Positions 1-10,532 of a DNA stretch of 64,000 nucleotides are shown here, piece after piece. Made by a program: the position numbers and the translations under genes. Numbering within the stretch: position 1 is the first letter of the stretch; each line of letters starts with the position of its first letter. The notes under the pieces were generated by a model. That model had not been told where the DNA came from. It made no database searches and was given only the letters and a program-made list of their open reading frames with translations. The DNA comes from a virus. The DNA lies in IMG/VR virus record IMGVR_UViG_3300023174_000080, positions 54,947 to 118,946 of that record; one strand, given 5' to 3'.

Positions 1-2
1 GA

Positions 3-2036
3 ATTCCACAAGAGTTACGTAGCGACGATAAAAATATGTATTATTTAAATCCTTCTTATTATACATCAGATGTATTAACAGGAAGCGATTATAGTTTATT
101 ATCTTATCCAAGTTATAATATGGGTTCCGGCTCATTAAAGGCATTCATATTTCGTGATGCTAACTATAAATTAGCAATGCATAATTTCCTTGCGGAAATA
201 CCAAATTTCTTCCTTAATGGTAAATTAACAAATATAATTTCACTACCAGAAAATGAATTTACTACAGCTAAACGAGGTGTGACATATTATATGGATGTTG
301 TGTTAGAGCGCGATTCTAAATATAAAGAATTTATTGCCGATCCATATTATGAAGGTTTAAAAGCGCAAGCAAACAGCTTTTACGATGGTACTTTCTTATT
401 ACCATCACCTGATTCTCTATATGGTCCACCCACAAGGTATTGGAATAATGTAAATCCAAATCCATTTTTCTCACGTAGCCCATATAATTTTTATTCTAAA
501 TTATTAGATACACCTGCATATGCACCATATGTACCTCCATATTATTATGGTAAAGCAGTGGCTAGAATATCTTTCACTGCCGATGATACAAGACAATATT
601 CTTTATCCGAAATTCAATCTTCATGTTCAGTGGAATATATTAACACCGAAGCGGAAGCTTTATTTAATCAACGTTCTAATTTTATAAATGGTAATTTTAC
701 AGGATCATTTATTGATAATTATTCAACCTCCCCAGCTTATAAACAAATGATGCGTTTATCATCAAGTGTTAATTTATTCTTAGCAATTGATACAAAGCTT
801 ACTAAATTTGATCCAAAGACCGGTCAAACAACGGAAGTTGGAGATAGAGAAGGTAACAATAAATCTTGGGTTATTCAAACTAAATTTGAAACACCAAGTA
901 TTAATTTTATAAATGCTGATCTGTCTAATAATCTTGGTCTTAAATTTCTTGGTGGAACAAAAGAAAGTGGAAGTGTTAAAGGTATTTATTCTTACATGAT
1001 GAAGGGTCTTTGGACAACCTATGGAGAGCCAGTAGATAATGGCTCTGGGATTAAATTATATATTCAAGATTCATTTCAAAAAAGATTAACGAATCAAACA
1101 GGATCTTTGATAGAGCTTTGCGGTTTCCGAAATGCAGGAGATAAAAAAACAATAGGTTTATTATCAGAACGTAAAAAGGTTAGCGAATGTATCGTTATGA
1201 TTCCATATACATTTAATAAAAATCACGGTCCAAACATGAATACAGATTATGCTACTACAATAGATCCAATATTAGGAGAAAATGGTATTTATCTTTCTTC
1301 TCAAACAGGAAATGGACCATATTATTACGCCATAGATATAAACGTAATAACAGATTATCTTGGTGGATTGAAATTTAAAAACGCATCAGTAGAGCAAATT
1401 AAAACAGCCGCAGAGTCAAGTCCGTATCAAGAAAGTACAATTATTAAGTTAATTTTGGCAATGACTAAATATGTCATTCCTCCTCATCTTGATTGGATTA
1501 GAAATAAAAATATCAATCCATTCGTTATGTATTTAGCTGAATTCTCCACAGAATTTGACAAGCGAGATTTGTCTGATATTTGGCAGGGAGTTATGCCAAA
1601 ACAAAGTTATAAAGCAGAAATAGAGCAAATAGATATTAATCATAAGTTTACAAATAATGAATTCTTCCACGGTAAACGTCCACAAAACGATACTAAATTT
1701 AAAGTATTTAAAGTAAAACAACGAGCAAATATTAATTATTATAAACTAACTGATGATTCTAAGGATGATGATCGCTTTAAATTTACATTTAGTAATTCTC
1801 AACAAGCAACAATCCCAGAATATTCTTATAACTGGCCTTATGATTTCTTTTCTCTCGTAGAACTAGTTAATATTGAAACTTCTTTAGAATATAAGAAACC
1901 AGAAGAAAAAGAAATTATGATTAATCCAAATGAAATTTTATCTACTTTACAGGATCAAAACCCAATTTCTCAAAAAGATAAAATAGAAAAATTAAATAAA
2001 AAAGCAATTCCACCGAGAAAAAAACTTAAACGGTAA
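3..2036 (+). CDS. Virion structural protein of unknown function, 5' end outside the window
   Basis: The reading frame is open to the left edge of the window, and the first ATG in it (36) has no Shine-Dalgarno before it, so the gene most likely begins upstream; 677 residues are visible. The protein is rich in Tyr, Asn and Pro and soluble-looking, without signal peptide or membrane segment. The last 50 residues are charged and Lys-rich. I do not recognise a family. It stands 7 bases before the next gene in a run of large virion-type genes, so a structural role in the baseplate or fibre region is inferred from context only. Confidence 0.7.
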   Translation: MPQELRSDDKNMYYLNPSYYTSDVLTGSDYSLLSYPSYNMGSGSLKAFIFRDANYKLAMHNFLAEIPNFFLNGKLTNIISLPENEFTTAKRGVTYYMDVVLERDSKYKEFIADPYYEGLKAQANSFYDGTFLLPSPDSLYGPPTRYWNNVNPNPFFSRSPYNFYSKLLDTPAYAPYVPPYYYGKAVARISFTADDTRQYSLSEIQSSCSVEYINTEAEALFNQRSNFINGNFTGSFIDNYSTSPAYKQMMRLSSSVNLFLAIDTKLTKFDPKTGQTTEVGDREGNNKSWVIQTKFETPSINFINADLSNNLGLKFLGGTKESGSVKGIYSYMMKGLWTTYGEPVDNGSGIKLYIQDSFQKRLTNQTGSLIELCGFRNAGDKKTIGLLSERKKVSECIVMIPYTFNKNHGPNMNTDYATTIDPILGENGIYLSSQTGNGPYYYAIDINVITDYLGGLKFKNASVEQIKTAAESSPYQESTIIKLILAMTKYVIPPHLDWIRNKNINPFVMYLAEFSTEFDKRDLSDIWQGVMPKQSYKAEIEQIDINHKFTNNEFFHGKRPQNDTKFKVFKVKQRANINYYKLTDDSKDDDRFKFTFSNSQQATIPEYSYNWPYDFFSLVELVNIETSLEYKKPEEKEIMINPNEILSTLQDQNPISQKDKIEKLNKKAIPPRKKLKR

Positions 2037-2043
2037 TAAATAA

Positions 2044-2979
2044 ATGTCATATTTTGACGATAAACAAGAAATATTAAAATTAGAATTGACCACTTATGGT
2101 AGATATTTGCTTTCTAAAGGTAAATTAAAGCCAGTTTATTATGCTTTTTTTGATGATGATATAATATATGATGCTGAATATGCTCAGATATCAGAATCTC
2201 AAAATTCTACCCAAACAAGAATATTAGATGAAACTATATTTCTAAAACCACAAACTACGTTTACTGGTGTAGAAAATAGTGTTTCTAGAAATAAAACTTT
2301 AATTATTGATGAATTGCAGAAATTAAAACAAGAAGAATTACAAATTTCTTCTGATAAAAATTATGCTCTATCATTACCTCTAGGTAATTCTTCGCATGCC
2401 TCAGAATATGCTCCATCGTGGAAGTTAAACTTAATTAATGGACAAATAGATAATGTAGAGCAATATATCGACAATTCAACTGGTGATTCTGGTTCTTTAC
2501 AACCATATTTAAAAATTCCTCAAATATTTCTAAAAGATATTGTATCAAATATAAAAATTAAAAAAAATGATAGCAAAATAGATGAAAATTATATTTTCTT
2601 GTCTTCTAAAATAATTGGTTCAGATACTTATTATGCTTCTTATAAAGAAGAAAGCTGCACCTTAGATATTTTAGAATTAAATACATATGACGAAAAATTA
2701 AATTTTGATATTGAAATGTTTGTTGAAGAAAAAAATAATATGGATGAAACTACTTGGAGACAATTAAAATTTAATTCTTCTATAAAACAGATAGAAAATA
2801 ATCTTTTATTGGATGAACCAATTATTCCTAAAAGCATGGATAATACCAACTTCTCAGAATATTATTTTGATTCAACGGTAGATGCAGAAATAGAAGAAGT
2901 TAAAATACAAAGCATAGGTACCTCTACCTATCAATCAAATGTCAAGCCAGAAGACGGTCCATTTGGAGAAGATTGTTAA
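2044..2979 (+). CDS. Putative virion protein with LT-x2-GR-x2-L-x-KG N-terminal domain
   Basis: A 311-residue protein. The first 45 residues carry a pattern (LTTYGRYLLSKGK, then FFDDDIIYD) also found at the start of the product of 8170-9144 (LTDTGRMRLAKG, then ADDEIDYS), so the two share an N-terminal domain. I recall similar short proteins among virion genes of large T4-like phages, but the function is unknown to me. It begins 7 bases after the previous gene, and its TAA overlaps the next ATG by one base, so the three upstream genes are probably translated together. The rest is acidic with no recognisable motif. Confidence 0.75.
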   Translation: MSYFDDKQEILKLELTTYGRYLLSKGKLKPVYYAFFDDDIIYDAEYAQISESQNSTQTRILDETIFLKPQTTFTGVENSVSRNKTLIIDELQKLKQEELQISSDKNYALSLPLGNSSHASEYAPSWKLNLINGQIDNVEQYIDNSTGDSGSLQPYLKIPQIFLKDIVSNIKIKKNDSKIDENYIFLSSKIIGSDTYYASYKEESCTLDILELNTYDEKLNFDIEMFVEEKNNMDETTWRQLKFNSSIKQIENNLLLDEPIIPKSMDNTNFSEYYFDSTVDAEIEEVKIQSIGTSTYQSNVKPEDGPFGEDC

Positions 2980-5900
2980 TGTTTTTTAAATTATCTAACG
3001 AACAAATTAAGAATGCGAAAACCAATTCTTTCCCACAAAGTGTTGATTACGATGCGATTGTATCCTCTAAAGGCACAGACAATAATATAAAAATAATTAT
3101 TAATATAATAGATGGTATTAATAAAAAATACAAAGTTTTTAATAATATTACCGCTCAAAAATATATGAAGTTAAAAATTTTTGAAATTAATGGCGATAAT
3201 ATGAAAAGCGAATTAGAAACTGCGGCCACAAATGAAAATCCATCTTTAATAGAAGAAATAATTAAGAAATATGGTGTAATTTCAAGAACTTTAAGCGCTG
3301 CTTATGATTTTAAAGGAGATGTTTATAAATTACAAAATAGAAATAGTTATTCTGGTATAACACGTTTAAGATATGAAACAGATATACTTTTACCTAGAGA
3401 TATAATAAATTATTTAAGTATTGGTGTATATTTTTATTATGATCTACCATCATATTTAAAAGAAATAAATGTTGAAGAAAAATTTGTAAATAAAGCAGTA
3501 ACTTGGGACAAGCTTCATGTGTTTTCATTATATAAAAATGATAAAATTGTCATAGGAGCAGATGTAAAAGATTTAAGAAAAATAAAATCAATATTTAATC
3601 AAAGTTCTTTTTTAGATAATTTAAATGCTAATATAAATTTAGAAAATAGCTTTAATAAAAAACTAGAAGATTCTAGAAAAAATAAATCTATAAATCAATA
3701 TTTCTCTAAAGCTTATTTTTCAAGAACGCAAGATAAAAAAGCAGGTTTTGTTTTTAATTTTGATTATAAAAAAATTATAGAAAATAATTCTGCATATAAA
3801 AATATAGTAAAAGATTCCATAAAAGAATTGTCAGATATATATGCTAGTGCAAATAAAGTTTTAGATTTAAAAGTTTCTAGAAGGCAAGTATTAATAAAAA
3901 ATAAAAATAATAATGAAAAAGTAGAAATATTAAAGGACACAGAGCAAAAAATAATATCTACTAAATTTTCAAAAAATGATATTTTTTCTTCTGTAGAAAA
4001 CAAAGAAGGTAAAATTTTTGAATTATCAACTAATAATAGTTTCGGTAATTCAATTAAAACAATCTGTGTTACTGATAAAAAAGCTTTTCAGCATTCAAAC
4101 GCAATATATCAGTATGGTGTACAAATAACTATTAAAGATAGTTTAGCGTATTTATTTAATTACTTATCTAATGCACATATTTCTGATTCTATCAATATAT
4201 TAAAATATTATTTATCTTTATTAGATGATCCAAGAAATTATGATCCAACTGAAAATTCTATTACTAATGAATTTATTTTAAAAATAGATTTTGATAAGAA
4301 TTTACAACAAAAAATATCTAATGCTGTAGATAGTTTCATATTAGTTTTAAAAGTATTTGGTATTTATAAAAATGTTGATGATGATTTACAAGAAACTTTA
4401 ATATCTATTTTTAATCCTAAAAATGTTAATATAGAAAATATATCTTATTTTATTAAAATATATGAAAAAGTACAAGCACAAGTGACTAAGATATCTAAAA
4501 ATAAATATGAAAATGTTTATACAATAGAAAATTGGTTTAATGATTATTTGGATACTCAAGATAGCATTGAATATGGTTTTACTTACTTTGATAAATTACA
4601 AACAAATAGTTTGGCAATTATAGATAGCGATAAATATATTGATAAAATTACCAATGAAGTAAAAAAATATTCTACTGATACAACTATTACAAATCAGTTT
4701 GCACAAACAACTTTATATTCGTACATAACTCCTACAAGAATTATATTACCAAATAATAAAGTTATTAATTTAGAATCTTTAGCTTCAAAAGCAGATTCCA
4801 TACTTTTGGAAGAGTATGCAAGATCTTTTATAGAAATTAAAAAAATAAATTTTCTATCTAATTTAGCAAATCATGATGAAATCGTATCACAAGATTTTTC
4901 ATCAAAATCAAATCTTACTTTAAAAAATTCTATTTCCTACATGTCAGAAATTATAGGAAATAAAGCTTCTATAGTAACTAATTTATTGCAAAAACCTATT
5001 AAGCAAATAACTCTTAAAAATAAGAAAAAAATTGTTAAAAAAGAATCAGAAGTAGATACATCACTTTTTATGTTAGAAGTAATAAATCATTTTAATATTG
5101 ATGGTAGAACTTTTTATAGTATTGAAAAAGATGATAATGGCGTTCTCTTAGGATCTAATACAACGCCAGATATGCCAATACATCTACAAACACTTATACA
5201 AAATAAAAGTAGATTATTTACTTCAACCGATAAGTATCTACAAAACATACAATTATATATAAAATTTTTATTATTATATAATACTATACAACAAGTAGAA
5301 TATCTAACTTATGATAATGACTTATTAAGTTCTGATCCAGCGACCACAAGCTTGAACAAAGAAAATTGGCGTTTATTAGATAAAAATTCTTTAGAATCTT
5401 TTATCAATGGCTCTATCCATATTTGTAGATTAAAATCTTATGTAAATACAAAAAATTATATAAAAGGAATTAAAGAAGTAAATTTACCAATTTATGACAA
5501 ATATTTTTTGTTTATGGCAAAAAATACAAATACAAATATTGAAATACCTGCTCCTATTGTTACCGTTCCAGCGCCAACTACTTCTCGTATTTTAGAGCCA
5601 ATTGAAAGGCCGACGCCTTTGAAAGTTACGCCAACAAGACAAATAGAACCATTAATATCCTCTCAAATAACAGCAAAAATAGAAAAAATTAGACCTATTC
5701 CCGCTTTTAATCCAGCTAAAGATATTGCTACAACAGAAATAAATCCAGCTATTAATAAATTAAATAATCTATTAAATAATAGTAACATAAATATTGGATC
5801 AAAAATACAAAATAATTTAAATAATGTTCTAGAAACAGTTAAACTTCCATTAAAAGCTGAGTCATTAAAAATTACTAACACTGATAACCTAAAAGTTACA

Positions 5901-6182
5901 CCGACAATGCAAGTTCCTACTCCAAAAGCCCCACCGAGCGTTCCCGTCGTTGCAAAAACAACAGCCGCTAACGCACCGGAGCAGACGCAATCTTCAACAC
6001 CTAATTTAAAACCAGTTATTCCGGCTGTAGCTAAAGCTTTGTCTGAACAAATATCAAATCCAAAAACTAACGCAACACCAGCTACAAAATCAGTTTCATC
6101 AGCAAAAAAAGAAGATAAACCAAAGGCTATTAAAGAAGAAAAGAAGTCTATGCCTTCTTCTAAGAACTTTTCAAGAAGATAA
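2979..6182 (+). CDS. Large virion-type protein with Pro/Ala/Thr-rich C-terminal tail
   Basis: A 1067-residue protein starting at ATG 2979, which overlaps the preceding stop by one base and has GGAGAA about 10 bases upstream; an in-frame TTG two codons earlier is less likely. Residues 1 to about 840 are Lys/Asn/Ile-rich with no motif I recognise. The last ~200 residues are low complexity, rich in Pro, Ala, Thr and Lys (several PTP and PAP steps), like a flexible tether. Size and neighbours suggest a virion component such as a baseplate or fibre-attachment protein; this is inference. The antisense frame over the tail is a composition artefact. Confidence 0.75.
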   Translation: MFFKLSNEQIKNAKTNSFPQSVDYDAIVSSKGTDNNIKIIINIIDGINKKYKVFNNITAQKYMKLKIFEINGDNMKSELETAATNENPSLIEEIIKKYGVISRTLSAAYDFKGDVYKLQNRNSYSGITRLRYETDILLPRDIINYLSIGVYFYYDLPSYLKEINVEEKFVNKAVTWDKLHVFSLYKNDKIVIGADVKDLRKIKSIFNQSSFLDNLNANINLENSFNKKLEDSRKNKSINQYFSKAYFSRTQDKKAGFVFNFDYKKIIENNSAYKNIVKDSIKELSDIYASANKVLDLKVSRRQVLIKNKNNNEKVEILKDTEQKIISTKFSKNDIFSSVENKEGKIFELSTNNSFGNSIKTICVTDKKAFQHSNAIYQYGVQITIKDSLAYLFNYLSNAHISDSINILKYYLSLLDDPRNYDPTENSITNEFILKIDFDKNLQQKISNAVDSFILVLKVFGIYKNVDDDLQETLISIFNPKNVNIENISYFIKIYEKVQAQVTKISKNKYENVYTIENWFNDYLDTQDSIEYGFTYFDKLQTNSLAIIDSDKYIDKITNEVKKYSTDTTITNQFAQTTLYSYITPTRIILPNNKVINLESLASKADSILLEEYARSFIEIKKINFLSNLANHDEIVSQDFSSKSNLTLKNSISYMSEIIGNKASIVTNLLQKPIKQITLKNKKKIVKKESEVDTSLFMLEVINHFNIDGRTFYSIEKDDNGVLLGSNTTPDMPIHLQTLIQNKSRLFTSTDKYLQNIQLYIKFLLLYNTIQQVEYLTYDNDLLSSDPATTSLNKENWRLLDKNSLESFINGSIHICRLKSYVNTKNYIKGIKEVNLPIYDKYFLFMAKNTNTNIEIPAPIVTVPAPTTSRILEPIERPTPLKVTPTRQIEPLISSQITAKIEKIRPIPAFNPAKDIATTEINPAINKLNNLLNNSNINIGSKIQNNLNNVLETVKLPLKAESLKITNTDNLKVTPTMQVPTPKAPPSVPVVAKTTAANAPEQTQSSTPNLKPVIPAVAKALSEQISNPKTNATPATKSVSSAKKEDKPKAIKEEKKSMPSSKNFSRR

Positions 6183-6187
6183 TATTT

Positions 6188-8113
6188 ATGTCTAAAATAG
6201 GTAAAAAAGTAACAATATATCAAACCTCTAGTTTTTCTGCTGGTAATGCGGAGTTAATAAATTATAAAGAGAGTTATATTTCTAATTTAAATGCTTACGG
6301 CGGATCTTTTTTCTTAAATAAACAAAATCCTCTTATTTTTACAAATAATAATTTGGAAAGTTTTAATTATTCTGTTGATGTTCATTATGATGAATTAAAA
6401 GAAATAAAAAATATTGAAAATGGGCAAAATGAAGAAACAAGATTAGCTAATTTATCCAATTTAAATTTGCACACTTTTCGTTCAAAACTAGAATATAATT
6501 TTTTAATTAAAAATTTTGAAGAAAATATTAAGAAATTAGGAATAAATTCTTTAAGAGTACCTAATTTTTATGACGTTGTTGAAAGCCTATCTTCCACTGG
6601 ACAATATAAAAATTCAGATGGCACTTCCTACTTAGAAGATTCTGCTAATTTTCTATCTTTACAGGAATCAAATGAATTTAAAATAAATATTATACCTTCT
6701 AAAATATTAGTTGGAAAAAAGTATGTTCCTTTAAATAAGTATGTAAAAAATTTTAATCCTTTTAAAGAACAATTTCCATATTATGGTGACATAAGTTTTA
6801 CTACTCATAAAAAAGTAAAAAATAACATATCTGATTTATTTCATGAGCATGATCTGTATCAATATGTATTTGAAAAATTATCAAAGACTAACATTACGCA
6901 AACTGTTTTTGTTAATAACGAAAATACTTCTACTGTTGCAAAAGTGTTAATTTTTGATGAATCATTTGTTAATACTATCTTATCTCAAAGAGTGGATTTG
7001 CAAACAAATTTTATATTTGAAATAAATAAAAGTATTGATTCTAAAGCAAGAAATTTTGCTGATATAGTAAAAAACTATCAAGAATACTCGGAAGTAATTG
7101 GTTATCATTTAAAAAAATATGAAGGTTTAGCTAATCCTTCGTTAACGCAAAAGCCATTACCAATACAGGAATGGTATATACCAAATATATCTGAAGATAG
7201 ATTTGAGTTTGTAGATACGCAACTTATTTATGATAATCGCTATACATATACTTTAGACCCAATAGTGTTAACTTTTTCATCAATTTGTACAATTAATCAA
7301 GAACCACAAACAAATAATCTTATAAAGTATAATTTTACTAGAAAACCTATTATTAAAATATTTGATATTGATAGAATAGGGGTTTCTTATAGCAATTATT
7401 TAAAAGATAGCCCCCCAACAGAACCAGAAATAGAATTTATACCATATATCGGAGTTCCGAATAGAATAAAAATAAATTTAAATACTTCAATAGGAATAAA
7501 AACTGTTAAACCAGTTAATTTTTCCGCTAATGAAGAAAATAAAAATAAATTATTAATGGAAGCTCAAGATAAATTAATTACTGATAATTTATTAACTTAT
7601 CAATCTGATGAACCATCGGATTTTTTTGAAATATATAGATTAATAGATAAACCTAGCCAATATGAAGATTTTTCTAATAAATTATTAGCCTCTATTCCAA
7701 CAAATGGTGCCGCTGGAGCGTCTTTTGAAGATACAATAACGCAAAATAGAAAACATTATTACGTAGCTAGATCAGTAGACTATCACAAAAACATATCAAA
7801 CCCCACAGTTTTATATGAAGTAGAGATAATTAACGATAATGGATTAATAATACCAAATATTAATGTTGTTGATTTTAAAAGCAATGAAGATATTGGCTCT
7901 TATGAAAAAGAAATTAAAAGATTTTTCAAAATTAAACCATCTCTTAGGCACACTATCTTAGAAGATGCTAATTTTTTCCCTAGTTTAATCCAATTAGGAC
8001 AAAAAGAAGAAACTGTATGGAATAGTAGATTCAAGATTAGAGTCACTTCTAAATCTACTGGTAAAAAAATGGATATATTTGTAACTTTTAATTATAAAAA
8101 GCAAGATAGTTAA
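6188..8113 (+). CDS. Virion-type protein with a fibronectin-III-like C-terminal segment
   Basis: A 641-residue protein beginning 5 bases after the previous stop, without a strong Shine-Dalgarno and so perhaps translationally coupled. Residues ~470-560 have the rhythm of a fibronectin type III or related beta-sandwich domain (a YRL strand, then YYVARSVD and a following SNP-x-YEVE strand), as often seen in phage structural proteins that contact sugars or partner subunits. No catalytic motif is visible. It is the last gene before the ACTATTTAT element at 8131, so it probably ends a transcription unit. Function unknown. Confidence 0.72.
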   Translation: MSKIGKKVTIYQTSSFSAGNAELINYKESYISNLNAYGGSFFLNKQNPLIFTNNNLESFNYSVDVHYDELKEIKNIENGQNEETRLANLSNLNLHTFRSKLEYNFLIKNFEENIKKLGINSLRVPNFYDVVESLSSTGQYKNSDGTSYLEDSANFLSLQESNEFKINIIPSKILVGKKYVPLNKYVKNFNPFKEQFPYYGDISFTTHKKVKNNISDLFHEHDLYQYVFEKLSKTNITQTVFVNNENTSTVAKVLIFDESFVNTILSQRVDLQTNFIFEINKSIDSKARNFADIVKNYQEYSEVIGYHLKKYEGLANPSLTQKPLPIQEWYIPNISEDRFEFVDTQLIYDNRYTYTLDPIVLTFSSICTINQEPQTNNLIKYNFTRKPIIKIFDIDRIGVSYSNYLKDSPPTEPEIEFIPYIGVPNRIKINLNTSIGIKTVKPVNFSANEENKNKLLMEAQDKLITDNLLTYQSDEPSDFFEIYRLIDKPSQYEDFSNKLLASIPTNGAAGASFEDTITQNRKHYYVARSVDYHKNISNPTVLYEVEIINDNGLIIPNINVVDFKSNEDIGSYEKEIKRFFKIKPSLRHTILEDANFFPSLIQLGQKEETVWNSRFKIRVTSKSTGKKMDIFVTFNYKKQDS

Positions 8114-8130
8114 AATAATTAAATATTTCG

Positions 8131-8141
8131 TACTATTTATA
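8131..8141 (+). promoter_or_regulatory. Candidate late promoter element, ACTATTTATA type
   Basis: TACTATTTATA lies 28 bases before the ATG of the 8170 gene, with the Shine-Dalgarno AAAGGA in between. The same element recurs upstream of other virion genes (16747, 18443, 20361, 36124, 41453, 43339, 46824). Its -10-like position and its placement after terminators elsewhere suggest a phage late promoter. No -35 box is apparent. Confidence 0.5.
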
Positions 8142-8169
8142 GAAAAAGACACTATAAAGGATAAAAAAC

Positions 8170-9144
8170 ATGGCATTTTTAGATAATAGCGGTGATATAA
8201 TTTTGGATGCTGTATTAACAGATACAGGACGTATGCGTTTAGCCAAAGGAGATGGCTCATTTAGAATTACAAAATTCGCTCTTGCTGATGATGAAATAGA
8301 TTATTCCTTATTTAATGGAAACCACGTTAGCGGTACTGCTTATTATGATTTAGAAGTTTTACAAACCCCAGTTATGGAAGCATTTACTAACAACGGTTCT
8401 TCGATGAAAAGCAAGCTTATTTCTATTTCAAGAAATAATTTGTTATATTTACCAGTCGTTGTACTGGATACGGTTAATAGTCCAGTAGTTCAAGCAACCG
8501 CAATAGTAAATAACGGTTTCATACTTGCCGTAGATACAGCTACAGAGGATTTTTTAAATCAATCTAATTTACAATATAGTGGTCAAAGTTTCGGAACACA
8601 AAAAAGCGGCATTTTAAAAGGTATTAATCCGGACTCTAAGACTATTACTATAGCACAAGGATTAAATACTACTGCTTTGCCATACGCTAGAACAATCGAT
8701 CAAGATCTAAAAGAAGTACAATACCTTGTAGAAATCGATAATAGATTAGCTAGAGTAGTAAATCCATTAGATGCCACAAAAGAATTACCAGTTTCTTATA
8801 TTGATGATGATAATATTGCAACATATTATTTATCATATGGAACTGATGCAGAATATGTTAAAGATTTTCCTAATGCTACCACCAGCACTGATTTAAGAAT
8901 CTTAGCTGGACCGAGAGGAACAATACTAACATTTAGACTTGGATCTCAAAATGATGTCTCTACAAGCAGATATCTTTTTGATCAATTAGGTAAAAATATA
9001 ACATCATTATTTACTATTAGCGGTGGCTCACCCGGCGCAGGAGCCAGTGAAGTAAGAAGTATATTGACAAACATTAGAATTACAGGAGTTACAACTGGTA
9101 ATTCTATAGATGTACCACTATTATTAGTAAAAAAGATTTCTTAA
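8170..9144 (+). CDS. Virion structural protein, paralogous N-terminus to the 2044 gene
   Basis: A 324-residue protein with AAAGGA before the ATG. Residues ~15-50 (LTDTGRMRLAKG through DDEIDYSLF) match the N-terminal pattern of the 2044-2979 product. The remainder is a mixed Ser/Thr/Asn-rich beta-type sequence without membrane segments. I recall this start (FLDNSGDIILDAVLTDTGR-like) as a conserved element of virion proteins in large T4-like phages, where it has no assigned function. It is the first gene after the 8131 promoter element and is followed 16 bases later by another structural gene. Confidence 0.75.
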   Translation: MAFLDNSGDIILDAVLTDTGRMRLAKGDGSFRITKFALADDEIDYSLFNGNHVSGTAYYDLEVLQTPVMEAFTNNGSSMKSKLISISRNNLLYLPVVVLDTVNSPVVQATAIVNNGFILAVDTATEDFLNQSNLQYSGQSFGTQKSGILKGINPDSKTITIAQGLNTTALPYARTIDQDLKEVQYLVEIDNRLARVVNPLDATKELPVSYIDDDNIATYYLSYGTDAEYVKDFPNATTSTDLRILAGPRGTILTFRLGSQNDVSTSRYLFDQLGKNITSLFTISGGSPGAGASEVRSILTNIRITGVTTGNSIDVPLLLVKKIS

Positions 9145-9160
9145 TATAAGGAAGATATAA

Positions 9161-10297
9161 ATGGCTACAACATTTAAAACGTTTTTAGATGACGATATTG
9201 TTTCAACACGTACTTTATTGCATGAAAATATTCCAATAACAGGTACAATAGTTTCTGGTTCATCTTATGGAACATCAAGTCTAAAAACATATACACACGG
9301 AATGTTCCAGACTGTTTATGATTATCCTTATTTAAGTTCTTCCGCTAACCAGTTATTTGATTTAACCATTGGACAAACTATCGATTCACCAGCAAGCGCA
9401 AGTACATCAGTAGATCCATTTAATAAGAAAAAAGTTAATATATATAATCAAATGGCACAAGTACTAGCTGGTCATGATACTAGCGGCTCTATAGTACAAT
9501 TTGATAGAGATGGTGACCCTGCAACTGGTGGTGATAAATTTAATTCAATGTTTTTTATCAATTTCTCAAGATTGTTGGTAAAAGATGAAATAAAAAAGAG
9601 AAGCTTCCAAATAACACTTGGAGTTAATTCTTCAAGCGTTTCTCCTTTTAATGCCACATGTCTAGTAAGCGATGCAAGTGGTACAACTAATTATAAAATA
9701 AATTCACCAGCTGGTGAATATGGATTATTATACGCTACAACATTCTCTAGCGCTTCAGCTGGATGGACTGTAGCTGCTTCTCAATCAGTTGGTTTTGTTT
9801 TCTATCAAGCAGGCGTAGTTGCATTATCGACTGCTATATTTGCACAATCAAGTTCTAATAGCCCTTCTACTTCTCTTTCCGCTAGTACATATGGTCAAAT
9901 TAAAAATGGGTATGTTGTTAACTTTAGTGCTTCTTCAGGTACTCCTTATACAAATATAGAAACAATGTTTGAATCAGGTAGCATTAATGATTGTTGCAGT
10001 GCATTGCGTAATAGAATACAAAACATTACTTTCAATAATACAACAGAATTAAATTCAACAATACATTTCTGTCGCATAAATCATAACGATTTTAATTATA
10101 GTTCTAATCCTACTTATTTAAGCAGTAGCCAAATAAGAGTTAAGAATGGTGATATCGCAAAAGCACCTATTAGCTATATGACAACCGTTGGCCTTTATTC
10201 GCCAGACAATGAATTGTTAGCAGTAGCGAAATTATCTGAACCCTTAAAGAAAGATCCAACACAAGAAATGATATTGCGTGTAAGACTAGACTACTAA
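9161..10297 (+). CDS. Virion structural protein, paralogue of the 13725 gene
   Basis: A 378-residue Ser/Thr/Asn-rich protein; GGAAGATATAA precedes the ATG. The final ~90 residues (SSNPTYL, then VGLYSPDNELLAVAKLSEP and an R-x-RLDY end) are paralogous to the end of the 13725-14717 product (SNNPTYV, IGIFDDNKNLIAIAKFAKP, KLKLDI). The shared domain may be an attachment or oligomerisation module. No enzymatic motif is seen. The role is probably baseplate or fibre-associated, inferred from the flanking fibre-like genes. Confidence 0.72.
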   Translation: MATTFKTFLDDDIVSTRTLLHENIPITGTIVSGSSYGTSSLKTYTHGMFQTVYDYPYLSSSANQLFDLTIGQTIDSPASASTSVDPFNKKKVNIYNQMAQVLAGHDTSGSIVQFDRDGDPATGGDKFNSMFFINFSRLLVKDEIKKRSFQITLGVNSSSVSPFNATCLVSDASGTTNYKINSPAGEYGLLYATTFSSASAGWTVAASQSVGFVFYQAGVVALSTAIFAQSSSNSPSTSLSASTYGQIKNGYVVNFSASSGTPYTNIETMFESGSINDCCSALRNRIQNITFNNTTELNSTIHFCRINHNDFNYSSNPTYLSSSQIRVKNGDIAKAPISYMTTVGLYSPDNELLAVAKLSEPLKKDPTQEMILRVRLDY

Positions 10298-10298
10298 T

Positions 10299-10520
10299 AT
10301 GTCATTTAAAAAATTTGAAAAAGGAGATTTGTTATTTAATACAATCAAAACAAAACCTCGTTTTGAATTTAAAATATACAATGGAAATATTTATCTAAAT
10401 AATTCCACTGATGGATACGCGAAGTTGCATGATTTGGGCAACGGTGAACAACAATGCGGTGTTGAAAATATATTAGATTTTTCATGCCCAGAGACTTCTT
10501 ATAATATAGGATTAATATAA
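10299..10520 (+). CDS. Small conserved-looking protein in the fibre operon
   Basis: A 73-residue protein starting one base after the preceding stop, so probably translated by coupling. It begins MSFKKFEKGDLLFN and has alternating hydrophobic strands (FEFKIYNGNIYLNN) that look like a small beta domain. I recall similar openings as N-terminal modules of longer virion proteins, so this may be a stand-alone module or the remnant of a longer fibre subunit. It holds two Cys residues near the C-terminus (QQCGVENILDFSCP). Function not known. Confidence 0.6.
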   Translation: MSFKKFEKGDLLFNTIKTKPRFEFKIYNGNIYLNNSTDGYAKLHDLGNGEQQCGVENILDFSCPETSYNIGLI

Positions 10521-10532
10521 AGGATTAATTAA

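Noticed and set aside
1-6. GAATTC at the very first base, suggesting a restriction-cloning boundary
   Set aside because: The coding frame runs through it and the rest of the window shows no vector sequence; one hexamer is not evidence.
5663-6223. Antisense open frame of 186 codons
   Set aside because: Lies over the Pro/Ala/Thr-rich tail of a well-supported gene; no ribosome site, and composition alone explains the lack of stops.
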